Assembly: GCF_003096555.1 (NCBI RefSeq)
Contig: NZ_QEKM01000001.1
Span: 3,162,001-3,226,000 of the forward strand
Source: Simplicispira sp. 125
Lineage (GTDB): Bacteria; Pseudomonadota; Gammaproteobacteria; Burkholderiales; Burkholderiaceae_C
DNA length: 64,000 bases
Direction: 5' to 3'
A program made the position numbers and the translations under genes. The stretch's first letter is position 1. Every line of letters begins with the position of its first letter. Of this stretch, positions 9,126 through 17,237 are shown one piece after another. A model generated the notes under the pieces. It made no database searches, had not been told where the DNA came from, and saw nothing but the letters and a program-made list of their open reading frames with translations.

Positions 9126-9665
9126 ATGGCATCTTCCAACATCCTGCTGCTGCCCGGGTGGCAGAATTCCGGGCCGGGGCATTGGCAAAGCCACTGGGAA
9201 ACGTTACACGGCTACCAGCGCGTCGAGCAGCACGACTGGATGCGCCCGCTGCGTGGTGACTGGACAGCGCGGCTGGACGAGGTGGTGGTCGATGCCGACG
9301 GCCCCGTGGTGCTGGTGGCACACAGCCTGGGCTGCATTCTGACCGCGTGGTGGGCGGCACACTCGCAGCACACCGCCAAGGTCCGTGGCGCCTTGCTGGT
9401 GGCGCCGGGCGATGTCGAGCAGCCCGACGTGGCCGGGTACCTGCCCGGCTGGGCGCCCATTGCCCGCCAGCGCCTGCCTTTCCCGTGCGTGCTGGTGGGG
9501 AGCCGCAATGATCCCTATTGCCGCTTCGAGCGGGCGCAGGCGTTTGCCAATGGTTGGGGTGCGCGCTTCATCGATCTGGGGGCGCGCGGCCACATTAATG
9601 CCGAATCGAACCTCGGTGTCTGGCCTGAAGGCCAGACACTGTTGCACTCCTTGTTGAAAGACTGA
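9126..9665 (+). CDS. RBBP9/YdeN-family alpha/beta hydrolase between parA and parB
   Basis: A 179-residue small serine hydrolase (PF06821). The N-terminal LLPGWQNSGPGHWQSHWE signature is followed by the nucleophile S67 in VAHSLGC, an acidic residue in VGSRNDPYC and the histidine in RGHINAES near the C-terminus, so the triad is complete. The physiological substrate of this family is unknown. It lies 45 bp after parA and 7 bp before parB, so it is probably co-transcribed with both. No Shine-Dalgarno is visible, because a repeat element occupies its leader. Confidence 0.85.
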   Translation: MASSNILLLPGWQNSGPGHWQSHWETLHGYQRVEQHDWMRPLRGDWTARLDEVVVDADGPVVLVAHSLGCILTAWWAAHSQHTAKVRGALLVAPGDVEQPDVAGYLPGWAPIARQRLPFPCVLVGSRNDPYCRFERAQAFANGWGARFIDLGARGHINAESNLGVWPEGQTLLHSLLKD

Positions 9666-9672
9666 ATCCACC

Positions 9673-10593
9673 ATGGTGACCAAAAAACCCAAAGGCCTCG
9701 GCCGTGGACTCGAAGCATTGCTAGGCCCCAAGGTGGCCGAAGCGGTGGAGCAGGCGCAGGCCGCCGATGCAGGCCTGCCCAGCAGCCTGCGCCTGGACGA
9801 TATGGTGCCTGGCATGTACCAGCCGCGCACACGCATGGACGAGGGCGCTCTGTACGAGCTGGCCGAATCCATCAAGGCCCAGGGCATCATGCAGCCGATT
9901 CTGGTGCGCCGCCTGGCCGAGGGCGAGAGCGCGGGCAAGTATGAAATCATCGCGGGCGAGCGGCGTTTCCGTGCGGCGCGGCTGGCGGGGCTGGCCAGCG
10001 TGCCCGTGCTGGTGCGCGACGTGCCCAACGAGGCTGCCGCCGCCATGGCGCTCATCGAGAACATCCAGCGCGAAGACCTCAATCCGCTCGAAGAAGCCCA
10101 GGGCCTGCAGCGGCTGGTGAAAGAGTTTGGCCTGACGCACGAACTGGCGGCCCAGGCCGTGGGCCGCTCGCGCAGCGCAGCCAGCAATCTGCTGCGCCTG
10201 CTCAACCTGGCCGAACCGGTGCAGACCATGCTGATGGCCGGCGACATCGACATGGGCCATGCGCGTGCGCTGCTGTCGCTCGACCGTGCGGCGCAGATCA
10301 CGGCGGGCAGCCAGATCGCGGCCAAGAAGCTCTCGGTGCGCGAGGCCGAGGCCCTGGTCAAGCGCATTGGCGCCGATTTCAGCCTGGTGCCGCAAAAGCC
10401 CAAAAAGGAAAAATCCCGCGACCTCAAGCGTGTGGAAGAAGAGTTGTCTGACCTGCTCATGGCCGACGTGGAAGTGCGCGTGAAAAAGCGCGTGAAGCGG
10501 GCAGGGCGCATGGAAGACATGGGTGAGCTGGCGATCCAGTTCGGTTCGCTCGAGGCTCTCAACGGCCTGATCGACAGGCTGCGCGGTCATTGA
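9673..10593 (+). CDS. parB: ParB chromosome-partitioning CTPase/parS-binding protein
   Basis: A 306-residue ParB/Spo0J. KPKGLGRGLEALLG at the N-terminus is the usual ParA-interacting start. The CTP-binding box II GERRFRAARLAGL is near residues 99-111, ENIQREDLNPLEEA follows, and a helix-turn-helix around residue 155 (ELAAQAVGRSRSAASNLLRL) recognises parS. The C-terminal dimerisation region is basic. It loads at the parS sites found in and before mnmG/rsmG and spreads as a sliding clamp. Confidence 0.96.
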   Translation: MVTKKPKGLGRGLEALLGPKVAEAVEQAQAADAGLPSSLRLDDMVPGMYQPRTRMDEGALYELAESIKAQGIMQPILVRRLAEGESAGKYEIIAGERRFRAARLAGLASVPVLVRDVPNEAAAAMALIENIQREDLNPLEEAQGLQRLVKEFGLTHELAAQAVGRSRSAASNLLRLLNLAEPVQTMLMAGDIDMGHARALLSLDRAAQITAGSQIAAKKLSVREAEALVKRIGADFSLVPQKPKKEKSRDLKRVEEELSDLLMADVEVRVKKRVKRAGRMEDMGELAIQFGSLEALNGLIDRLRGH

Positions 10594-10820
10594 ATTCCCG
10601 TGGTGTGACATAGCGCACGCCACGCTGCGCTGCGGGCGTGCGCGTGGTATGAAAAGCACCGCGGTCGGCCTACACTGGTACGTGGACACGGGAGAGGCGG
10701 CGCATGCAGCGCCCGCTGCCCGGGTTGCTTGTATCGGAGCCGGCATGACCCCTTTTTACCGCCCCTTCTCTTGTTTGTTGCTGGCACTGTGCCAGCACAC
10801 CATCGCTGGGCGTTGAATCC

Positions 10821-11591
10821 ATGGCCTGGCTGCGGCGTCCTCCCTGGCCTTTGCCCGCGCTGCTGGCCTGGGGCAGTGCCTGGTTGCTGTTTCTGGGGCT
10901 GCAGCGTGTTACGACGTCTGTACTGGCTTTGTTGCTGGCCTGCACTCTGGCTACAGCAGCGAGCGTGCTGGGCAGCAACTGGTGGCGGCGCGGGTTGATC
11001 GCCGCCGGGTTTCCGCTGGCACTGGCCCTGGCGGGCGGCGCGGCGGTGCCCGCCTGGGCCTGGCTGGTGCCGCTCGTATTGTTGGCGTTGGTTTATCCGC
11101 TCAATACCTGGCGCGATGCGCCCCTGTTTCCCACGCCACCCAACGCCTTGCAAAGTCTGGCCGCCCAGGTGCCGCTGGCACCGGGCGCGCGCGTGCTCGA
11201 TGCTGGTTGCGGCCTGGGCGATGGACTGCGTGCTTTGCGCAGCGCCTACCCCCAAGCCCGGCTGGAAGGAGTGGAATGGAGTTGGCCGCTGCGCTTTCTG
11301 TGCGCCTTGCGTTGCCCCTGGGCCCAGGTGCGCCGGGGCGACATGTGGCGTACCGACTGGAGTGCCTACCAACTGGTGTATCTTTTCCAACGCCCGGAAA
11401 GCATGGCCCGTGCCGCCGCCAAGGCACAGGCCGAAATGGCGCCAGGCACCTGGCTGGTGAGCCTGGAATTTGCCGTGCCCGGCGTACTGCCGCAAGCGCA
11501 GCTGCGCTTGCCGGGCAACCGGGTGGTCTGGATTTACCGCATGCCTTTGTGCGCGAGTACGCGACGAACGGCGGAGGTGGCGCATGGCTGA
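10821..11591 (+). CDS. Class I SAM-dependent methyltransferase with N-terminal membrane segments
   Basis: 256 residues. The first 90 hold three to four hydrophobic segments (for example WLVPLVLLALVYPL). They are followed by a soluble methyltransferase core with motif I VLDAGCGLGDGL at about residues 124-135 and an acidic residue after the next strand (LEGVEWS). The fold places a methyltransferase at the inner face of the membrane. The substrate is unknown and could be a lipid or protein. It is followed by 318 bp without a gene. The ATG at 10821 is the only start that keeps the membrane region. Confidence 0.75.
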   Translation: MAWLRRPPWPLPALLAWGSAWLLFLGLQRVTTSVLALLLACTLATAASVLGSNWWRRGLIAAGFPLALALAGGAAVPAWAWLVPLVLLALVYPLNTWRDAPLFPTPPNALQSLAAQVPLAPGARVLDAGCGLGDGLRALRSAYPQARLEGVEWSWPLRFLCALRCPWAQVRRGDMWRTDWSAYQLVYLFQRPESMARAAAKAQAEMAPGTWLVSLEFAVPGVLPQAQLRLPGNRVVWIYRMPLCASTRRTAEVAHG

Positions 11592-11909
11592 TCAAGTGCG
11601 TTCTTGTCCTGGTCGTGGCGCCTGCTTTTGGAGAAGCTGCAGACAGCTTCTTACACAAAATGGTCTGGATACAGGCAGAAATAAAGGGTTGCATTTGCTA
11701 CATTCCCTGCTGGCTGCTGAAACACCAAGAACCAGATACCAGCAGCCGGGGGCTATGCCGTTTGCGCAGTCAAGGCGCGCCAGAGGGGGCGCGAGCGTCG
11801 ATGCGGCCGCCCTTGCCTGTGCATCCTCGGCGCTGCGGCCTGACCGCAGTGGTGGTGGGGTGGCCGGGCCTTTCCTGGTCGACCCATTCAATTCACTGCA
11901 AGGACATCC
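11592..11909. other. Gene-free interval before the COG3014 envelope operon
   Basis: 318 bp. No open frame here has protein-like composition, and no tRNA fold, repeat copy or clear terminator was seen. The middle (about 11650-11710) is AT-richer than the surroundings and is the most likely place for the promoter of the operon that begins at 11910, but no -35/-10 pair is convincing. Confidence 0.4.
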
Positions 11910-13421
11910 ATGAAATTCTGGCCATTGCCGCACGCCCGACTGTGGGGCGCACTCGTTCTGGGCATCGCCCTGACCGGCTGCGCCAACATGCAAAGCCACG
12001 ACAAGTTGGCTTCCGAGATGCAAACCGCAGGCCAGACCAATGGCATCCCCGCCGCGCTGGCGCGGCTGGAGGCCTCGGCCACTACAGCCGACGAGAAGGC
12101 GGCGCTGCTTTACAACATGGAACGCGGCGAGCTGCTGCGCATGGACCGCCGCTACGAAGACAGCACGGGCGCCTTCATGCTGGCCGACACCAAGGTCAAA
12201 GAGTGGGAAGAAACCGCCCAGACCAATCCCAGCAAGCTCATGGGCACCGTGGGCGCTGCGCTGATCAGCGAGCGCCTGAAGGCGTATGAAGGCCAGGATT
12301 ATGAAAAAGTCTGGCTGACCACGCGCCTGGCGCTCAACCGCCTGGCGGTGGGCGATTTTGAAAACGCCCGCGTGGACATCAAGCGCACCCACGAGCGCGA
12401 AGCCATCATTGCCGAGTTCCGTGCCAAGGAAACCCTGGCAGCCGAAGAAGAAGCCAAGTCCAAGGGAGCCGCTTCCGGCAGCAAGGAGATCAACGGCTAT
12501 CCCGTCGAGACGCTGAACGACCCCGAGGTGCTGGCGCTCAAGAATGGCTACTCCAACGCCCTGTCGCACTACCTGGCGGGCTTCCTGTACGAAGTGCTGG
12601 GCGAATCGGGCCTGGCCGCACCCGGCTACCGCAAGGCGATTGAACTCAAGCCCGAAACCGGCGTGCTCGAAGAAGGCCTGCGCGGCCTGGACAGCCGCAC
12701 CAGCTTCACTTGGAAGCGCCGCCAGCGCATGACCGACGTGCTCTTCCTGGTTGAAGCGGGCGATGCCCCGGCGCGCAAACCCAAGGCCTTTACGCTGCCT
12801 GTGCCCACGGGCAGTGGTCTGGTAACTGCCAGCCTGTCCTACCCGGTGATCGAGCCCTCGAATGACCCCTTGCTGAGCCAGCTCTCGGTGGCCGGTTACG
12901 ACTTCAAGCTGGAAAAAGTCGTGGACGTGAACGTCATGGCACGCCGCGCCCTGAAGGACGAAATGCCGGGTATGGTGTTTCGTGGCGTCACCCGCGCCAT
13001 TGCCAAGGGCGTGCTGCAGAACGAACTGCAAAAACGCGGCGGCCTGATCGGTGGCCTCATCGGCGCTGCCGCCTCCGTGGCGACCGAACAGGCGGACGAC
13101 CGCATGTGGCGCATGCTGCCCGGCCGCGTGTACGTGGCCCGCGGCTACCTGCCGCCCGGTGAGCACCGCATCAGCATCAATGGCCGTCTGATCGACCAGC
13201 CCATCCAGATCGATGGCCAGTACGCCTTGGTGCCATTGCGTATTTACCACAACAGCGTGCTGACCGGCCAGGTGGCCAGCATCGGCCAACTGGCCGCGCA
13301 GGCCGCAGCGCCCGCACCGCAAAAACCTGCCGTGGTGGAAGCCGCAAAGCCGGAAAAACCGGTGCGTGCACGCCGTCCAGCCCGTACCCCACGCCCGGTC
13401 GCCGCTCCTGCGGCCCAGTAA
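11910..13421 (+). CDS. COG3014-family outer-membrane lipoprotein
   Basis: 503 residues with a lipoprotein signal peptide ending at LTGC (C24). A helical, TPR-like body follows (MERGELLRMDRRYEDSTGAF, then ARVDIKRTHEREAIIAEF). Further on there is a glycine-rich hydrophobic stretch (GGLIGGLIGAAASVATEQAD) around residue 375 and an Ala/Pro/Lys-rich tail. COG3014 proteins have no assigned function. They occur next to YcfL and LpoB genes in several Gram-negative bacteria, as here. It is the first gene of a four-gene operon with gaps of 39, 25 and 14 bp. A role in the LpoB/peptidoglycan-synthase system is inferred from this linkage only. Confidence 0.8.
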   Translation: MKFWPLPHARLWGALVLGIALTGCANMQSHDKLASEMQTAGQTNGIPAALARLEASATTADEKAALLYNMERGELLRMDRRYEDSTGAFMLADTKVKEWEETAQTNPSKLMGTVGAALISERLKAYEGQDYEKVWLTTRLALNRLAVGDFENARVDIKRTHEREAIIAEFRAKETLAAEEEAKSKGAASGSKEINGYPVETLNDPEVLALKNGYSNALSHYLAGFLYEVLGESGLAAPGYRKAIELKPETGVLEEGLRGLDSRTSFTWKRRQRMTDVLFLVEAGDAPARKPKAFTLPVPTGSGLVTASLSYPVIEPSNDPLLSQLSVAGYDFKLEKVVDVNVMARRALKDEMPGMVFRGVTRAIAKGVLQNELQKRGGLIGGLIGAAASVATEQADDRMWRMLPGRVYVARGYLPPGEHRISINGRLIDQPIQIDGQYALVPLRIYHNSVLTGQVASIGQLAAQAAAPAPQKPAVVEAAKPEKPVRARRPARTPRPVAAPAAQ

Positions 13422-13460
13422 GGCATTGAATTGACAGCAACTCCTCGAAAGGAACACCGC

Positions 13461-13856
13461 ATGACCCCCCGCATGACCCTGGCCGCCTTGTGCACGGCCA
13501 TTCTGACGCTGGCCGGTGGCGCACAGGCCCAGCAGCACGACCCGGCCACACCGGTTGCGGTGGCCTCCAAGGTTGCGCTGCGTGGCGAAGCCAACAACAT
13601 CGCTGTGCGCGAGATCCGCATCGTGCGCAAGAACGACGTGCTGGTGGTTCAGGCCGACCTGGCCAACATGGGCCGCAGCGACCGCACCGTGTTCTACCGC
13701 TTCAAGTGGCTGGACAACGTGGGCAACCAGGTGGGCGACGGTGAGTCGTGGAAGCAGCTGGGCGTGCTGGGTCTGGGCCAGCAGACCATCAAGAGCGTGG
13801 CGCCCGGCGGCGCAGCCACCGATTTCCGGATTGAGATGAACGTAGAAACGCGCTGA
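13461..13856 (+). CDS. YcfL-like (DUF1425) periplasmic protein
   Basis: 131 residues with a cleavable signal peptide (MTPRMTLAALCTAILTLAGG, then AQAQ). A small beta-rich domain follows: VVQADLANMGRSDRTVFYRF, then KWLDNVGNQVGDG, the conserved core of DUF1425. In E. coli ycfL sits directly before lpoB (ycfM), and the same order occurs here. It lacks the lipobox cysteine present in E. coli YcfL. GAAAGGA at 13447-13453 selects ATG 13461 over an upstream TTG. Confidence 0.8.
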   Translation: MTPRMTLAALCTAILTLAGGAQAQQHDPATPVAVASKVALRGEANNIAVREIRIVRKNDVLVVQADLANMGRSDRTVFYRFKWLDNVGNQVGDGESWKQLGVLGLGQQTIKSVAPGGAATDFRIEMNVETR

Positions 13857-13881
13857 GCGCAGCGCCTTGCAGGAGAAAACC

Positions 13882-14490
13882 ATGAAAAAGACTTTCCAAC
13901 GCCCCCTCGCCTGGGGTCTGGCGGCAGCCACGCTGCTGCTGGCTGGTTGCCAGAACCTCTCGTCTCCCGTGATCCGCTTTGACCGCCAGGTCAACTACGG
14001 CGACGCCAAGGGCGTGGAGCTGGTGACCAACGAGTTCGGCTCGTCCGATCTGCAGATGATTGCCGAGAAGATGACCGGCAGCCTGCTGGAGACCGGCATC
14101 TTCCAGGGCCGTCCCACGGTCACCATCTCCACGGTGAAGAACAAGACCAGCGAGTACATCGACACGACCAATGTGATGAACTCCATCCAGACCGCGCTGG
14201 TCAAGTCAGGCAAGGTGCGTTTTGTGCGCTCCATCAAGGAAATGCAGTCGGGCGTGGACGAGCTGCAGCGCCAGAACCAGAGCGGTCTGTACAAGCAGAA
14301 CAGCACCGCAAAAATCGGCAACATGACGGCCGCCAAATACAGCATGGAAGGGGAGCTGACCAGCATCGTCAAGCAAAGTGCCTCGACCAAGGATGTGTAC
14401 TACAAGTTCACGCTCAAGCTGTTTGACGTGGAAGAAGGCACCATCGAATGGCAGGACGAAAAAGAAATCCGCAAAACCAGCACACGCTGA
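13882..14490 (+). CDS. lpoB: LpoB, lipoprotein activator of a class A penicillin-binding protein
   Basis: 202 residues with lipobox LLAGC (C23). A disordered linker shorter than in E. coli is followed by the LpoB globular domain with SDLQMIAEKMTGSLLETGIF, TISTVKNKTSEYIDTTNVMN and a final FTLKLFDVEEGTIEWQDEKE. LpoB is anchored in the outer membrane and reaches through the peptidoglycan to stimulate PBP1b. The short linker suggests a short periplasmic reach or a different partner. The start at ATG 13882 is set by AGGAG about 8 bases upstream. Confidence 0.85.
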   Translation: MKKTFQRPLAWGLAAATLLLAGCQNLSSPVIRFDRQVNYGDAKGVELVTNEFGSSDLQMIAEKMTGSLLETGIFQGRPTVTISTVKNKTSEYIDTTNVMNSIQTALVKSGKVRFVRSIKEMQSGVDELQRQNQSGLYKQNSTAKIGNMTAAKYSMEGELTSIVKQSASTKDVYYKFTLKLFDVEEGTIEWQDEKEIRKTSTR

Positions 14491-14504
14491 GCCAGGAGCC
14501 CACC

Positions 14505-15473
14505 ATGCAACGCAAAACCACTTTGAACGCGGCCCTGGCCGTCCTGGCCGCTACGGCCCTGGCCTGGGGCAGCGCGGCCCAGGCCCAGAACGCGGCCCCC
14601 CGCATTGCGGTCACCGATCTGGCTTACGCCCAGCGCGTGTCCGAGTATTTCATGGCGGGCCAGTATCAGCGCAGCAGCCAGATGAGCGCGCAGGGCAGCA
14701 GCGGCGGTGGCTACAGCAATGGGCCTTACAGCGGCTCGGGCTCGCACCACAGCCAGGGTTCCATGCAGGCCTCCGAGCAGGCCAGCGGTACCTACGTGGC
14801 CGGGCGCTACAGCTACATCGAGATGCGCGAACTGGGGGGCTACACCAACGACATCAAGGGCGCCATCCTGCAAGGCACTTACTTCAAGCTGGTGCAGGGC
14901 AAGGGTTTTGACGCGGGTGCGCCGCAAAACTCCAAGGCAGAGCAGGTCCTCAACCAGGTGCAGGGCGGCAAGATGGCCAAGCCGGTGCGCCAGAATGATG
15001 TGACCGACGTGATTGCCCGTATCAAGAAGGGCGAGTTCAAGGGCGCAGACTACGTGCTGTTCGGCGTGGTCTCCAGCATCGAGTTCACCGATGCGCTCTC
15101 GCCCTTGCAGGGCACGACCAGCGCGACGCGCCAGTACGGCCTGCAACTGCTGGCCGACTTTTCGCTGATCAACACCAAAACGTATGAAATCAAGGCAGCG
15201 TTTTCGGCACAGGGCGCGGGCAATGACACCAAGATCCTGTCGAACCGGGGCGACATTGCGCCGCCCAATCGCTCCAAGGTCATGAAGGAAACCTCGATCA
15301 GCCTGGCGAACGACGTGTACCAGCAGTTGGCCGGGCAACTGGGCTACACCGACGCCAACCTCGCGCGCGGCGTGCGCTCGGCGCCGCCGCCCCTGCCGGG
15401 CGGTGGCCAGCCGTATCCGGGGCAGCCCATGCCCGCGCCCCAGCCGCAAGAGCAGGTCATCATCCTGCGCTGA
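14505..15473 (+). CDS. CsgG/HfaB-like secreted envelope protein, last gene of the LpoB operon
   Basis: 322 residues with a cleavable signal peptide (ATALAWGSAAQAQ) and no lipobox. The mature part begins like CsgG-type proteins (RIAVTDLAYA). A low-complexity Ser/Gly/Gln segment at about residues 60-90 (SSQMSAQGSSGGGYSNG) follows. The GADYVLFGVVSSIEF strand and YGLQLLADFSLINTKTYEIK match the family core, and the C-terminal tail is Pro/Gly-rich. CsgG makes an amyloid secretion pore in enteric bacteria, but many homologues have no known job. A strong terminator follows at 15511-15535. Whether it is pore-forming cannot be seen. Confidence 0.65.
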   Translation: MQRKTTLNAALAVLAATALAWGSAAQAQNAAPRIAVTDLAYAQRVSEYFMAGQYQRSSQMSAQGSSGGGYSNGPYSGSGSHHSQGSMQASEQASGTYVAGRYSYIEMRELGGYTNDIKGAILQGTYFKLVQGKGFDAGAPQNSKAEQVLNQVQGGKMAKPVRQNDVTDVIARIKKGEFKGADYVLFGVVSSIEFTDALSPLQGTTSATRQYGLQLLADFSLINTKTYEIKAAFSAQGAGNDTKILSNRGDIAPPNRSKVMKETSISLANDVYQQLAGQLGYTDANLARGVRSAPPPLPGGGQPYPGQPMPAPQPQEQVIILR

Positions 15474-15485
15474 TGGCGGGCTGGC

Positions 15486-16478
15486 GTGGCCTGTCCTAAG
15501 GCAGCTTCCCAGGCCAGCCCGGTGCTGGCCTTTTTCTTGGGCGCGGCGCTGGCGTTGGGGGGCTGCGCCCGCCCGCCAGCGGTTTCAACGTTGGAGAGCG
15601 TCCAGGCGGTCGAGGGATCGGCATCCGCATTCCAGGTGCACCCGCTTCCCGCAGCGCAGGGCGCCACCTTGCTGGCCCTGGAACGCGCACCCCGGGTGCT
15701 GCCCTTGCGCTACCGCGTCATCGTGGTGCCTGGCTCAGGCTGTGCGGGTATGGGGGCCTGGGCCGACCGTTACTTTGCCGGGCTGCTGCACGCCCAGGTG
15801 CTGGTGTTGCACAAGCGTGGCGTGCACCCCCATGCGCGCACCGCGCCGGGTGATTGTCCGGCGTCCTTTGTGCAGTCCGATGCCCTGTCCACATGGCAGG
15901 CGGATGCACAGACCGCCGTGCGGGCCTGGCAGGCCTCTTTGCCGGGCGGCGATGTATTGCCCACGGTCTTGGTGGGTATTTCTGAAGGGGCCGAGTTGTT
16001 GCCCGCCCTGGCGCCCGAGGTGCCGCGGCTGGCCGGTCTGGTGCTGCTCTCGGCCAGTGGCCTGGACCCGCACGAAGCGGCCGCGCTGCAGGCAAAGCGC
16101 CTGGGCGCCCTGACCGAATGGGAAGCCCTGGACCGCTTGCAGGCCAGCCCTGCGCGGGGCAGCACCGTGGCCCAGGGCCGCAGCCTGCGCTACTGGCGCG
16201 ACCTGTGGCATTGGCGCCTGGCCGAGCCTCTGCGCAACGGCCCCTGGCCGCTGCTGCAGGTATGGGGCGAGGCCGATGCCTTGGTGCCCCAAGAGGCCTA
16301 CCAGGCCTTTGCCCGGCGCGCCCAAGGGCGGGCGGCGCCGTACTGCGCCCGCAGCCTGCCCGGCACAGACCACGGCCTGCAGACCGCCACGCGGGATGGC
16401 GTGCAGCAGGTATGGGCCTGGCTGGAGCAATGGGCGCGGCAACCGGCTCTGGGGTTGTGCGCCCCGTTGCAGCGCTGA
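15486..16478 (+). CDS. Alpha/beta-hydrolase lipoprotein
   Basis: 330 residues from GTG 15486. A hydrophobic signal ends in the lipobox ALGGC (C27), and an alpha/beta-hydrolase fold follows. VIVVPGSGCAGMGAW is the oxyanion region, S166 in VGISEGAE is the probable nucleophile, and GTDHGLQ near the C-terminus is the catalytic histidine. The exported location suggests action on envelope or imported esters, but the substrate is unknown. The terminator of the upstream operon lies inside the signal-peptide codons. GTG 15522 is an alternative, shorter start that would still leave a minimal lipoprotein signal. Confidence 0.7.
   Translation: MACPKAASQASPVLAFFLGAALALGGCARPPAVSTLESVQAVEGSASAFQVHPLPAAQGATLLALERAPRVLPLRYRVIVVPGSGCAGMGAWADRYFAGLLHAQVLVLHKRGVHPHARTAPGDCPASFVQSDALSTWQADAQTAVRAWQASLPGGDVLPTVLVGISEGAELLPALAPEVPRLAGLVLLSASGLDPHEAAALQAKRLGALTEWEALDRLQASPARGSTVAQGRSLRYWRDLWHWRLAEPLRNGPWPLLQVWGEADALVPQEAYQAFARRAQGRAAPYCARSLPGTDHGLQTATRDGVQQVWAWLEQWARQPALGLCAPLQR
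15511..15535 (+). terminator. Rho-independent terminator overlapping the hydrolase signal sequence
   Basis: AGGCCAGC (15511-15518) pairs perfectly with GCTGGCCT (15524-15531) across a 5-base loop and is followed by TTTTT. It ends the COG3014-lpoB-CsgG-like operon, yet falls within the first codons of the following lipoprotein hydrolase. Confidence 0.8.
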
Positions 16479-16517
16479 ACGGAAGGGCTCGTGGCCTGTA
16501 ATGTAGGGTTGTCCGCG

Positions 16518-17138
16518 TCAGCGCGGGCGCTGCATGCGAAAGCGCTGCTGTGGCCCCACCGTGAAGTAGTCCGCAGGCCCACCGGCCCGCAAAATGGGCG
16601 CCGCCTGTGCCGTGTCGTAAATGCCGTCCTTCAGCAGAGCCTTGTCGATATACACCGCCACCACCTCGCCCAGCACCAGCCAGGTGGGTACAGTCTGGCC
16701 GTCGGCGCGCTGCAACTGCACGATTTGGGTGCAGCGGCATTCGAAGCTGACGGGGCTCTCCTGCACCCGTGGCGCGCCGATCAGACGCGAGGGCGCAGGG
16801 GTCAGCCCGGCCAGTGCAAATTCATCCGTTTCTGGGGGCACGCTGGCGCTGGTCTGGTTCATGGCCTCGGCCAGGGGGTGCGTCGCCAGGCTCCAGCCAA
16901 ATTCACCCGTCGCTTCGATGTTGCGCAGTGTGTCCTTGGCCCCGATGCTGGCAAAGCCGATGATGGGAGGCACGTAGTTGAACGCACTGAAAAAACTGTA
17001 GGGCGCCAGGTTCAGGCTGCCGTCGGGTGCGCGGGTGGAAATCCAGCCGATAGGGCGCGGCCCCACGATGGCGTTGAAAGGATCGTGCGGCAGGCCGTGG
17101 CCCAGGCGCGGTTCATAGAAATGGGTGTCGGTGTTCAT
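16518..17138 (-). CDS. Flavin reductase family protein (DIM6/NTAB type)
   Basis: 206 residues of the split-barrel FMN-binding fold (PF01613). GPRPIGWISTRAPDGSLNLA followed by PYSFFSAFNY is the classic N-terminal signature for FMN binding. The family includes NAD(P)H:flavin oxidoreductases and flavoproteins of unknown role. There is no monooxygenase partner beside it. A repeat copy lies just upstream of its start. Confidence 0.85.
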   Translation of the reverse strand: MNTDTHFYEPRLGHGLPHDPFNAIVGPRPIGWISTRAPDGSLNLAPYSFFSAFNYVPPIIGFASIGAKDTLRNIEATGEFGWSLATHPLAEAMNQTSASVPPETDEFALAGLTPAPSRLIGAPRVQESPVSFECRCTQIVQLQRADGQTVPTWLVLGEVVAVYIDKALLKDGIYDTAQAAPILRAGGPADYFTVGPQQRFRMQRPR

Positions 17139-17160
17139 GGTAGGGTCTGGATTTTTTTGC

Positions 17161-17213
17161 TACTCAAAATATAGCTGTTGGCGCTTGCTGGATAAGCGCT
17201 AGAAGCCAAAAAC
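17161..17213 (+). repeat. AT-rich repeat (copy 3)
   Basis: ATAGCTGTTGGCGCTTGCTG then GATAAGCGCTAGAAGCC, a close match to the family core. It lies between the flavin reductase start (17138) and the deleted chemoreceptor gene. Confidence 0.85.
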
Positions 17214-17237
17214 ACTGAAACCCTGCAGAGCCTCGGC

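Noticed and set aside
10744..10815. A 23-codon frame upstream of the methyltransferase
   Set aside because: It has an ATG but no ribosome binding site, and the translated peptide has no recognisable feature.
10982..12289. A 435-codon plus-strand frame spanning the methyltransferase end and the gap before the COG3014 gene
   Set aside because: Its Arg/Gly/Ala-rich translation shows no domain, and it conflicts with two well-supported genes.
11592..13994. An 800-codon open frame on the minus strand
   Set aside because: It lies antisense to the COG3014 and YcfL-like genes. Its translation is rich in His, Gln, Arg and Gly without domain features, which is the usual shadow of a GC-rich gene.
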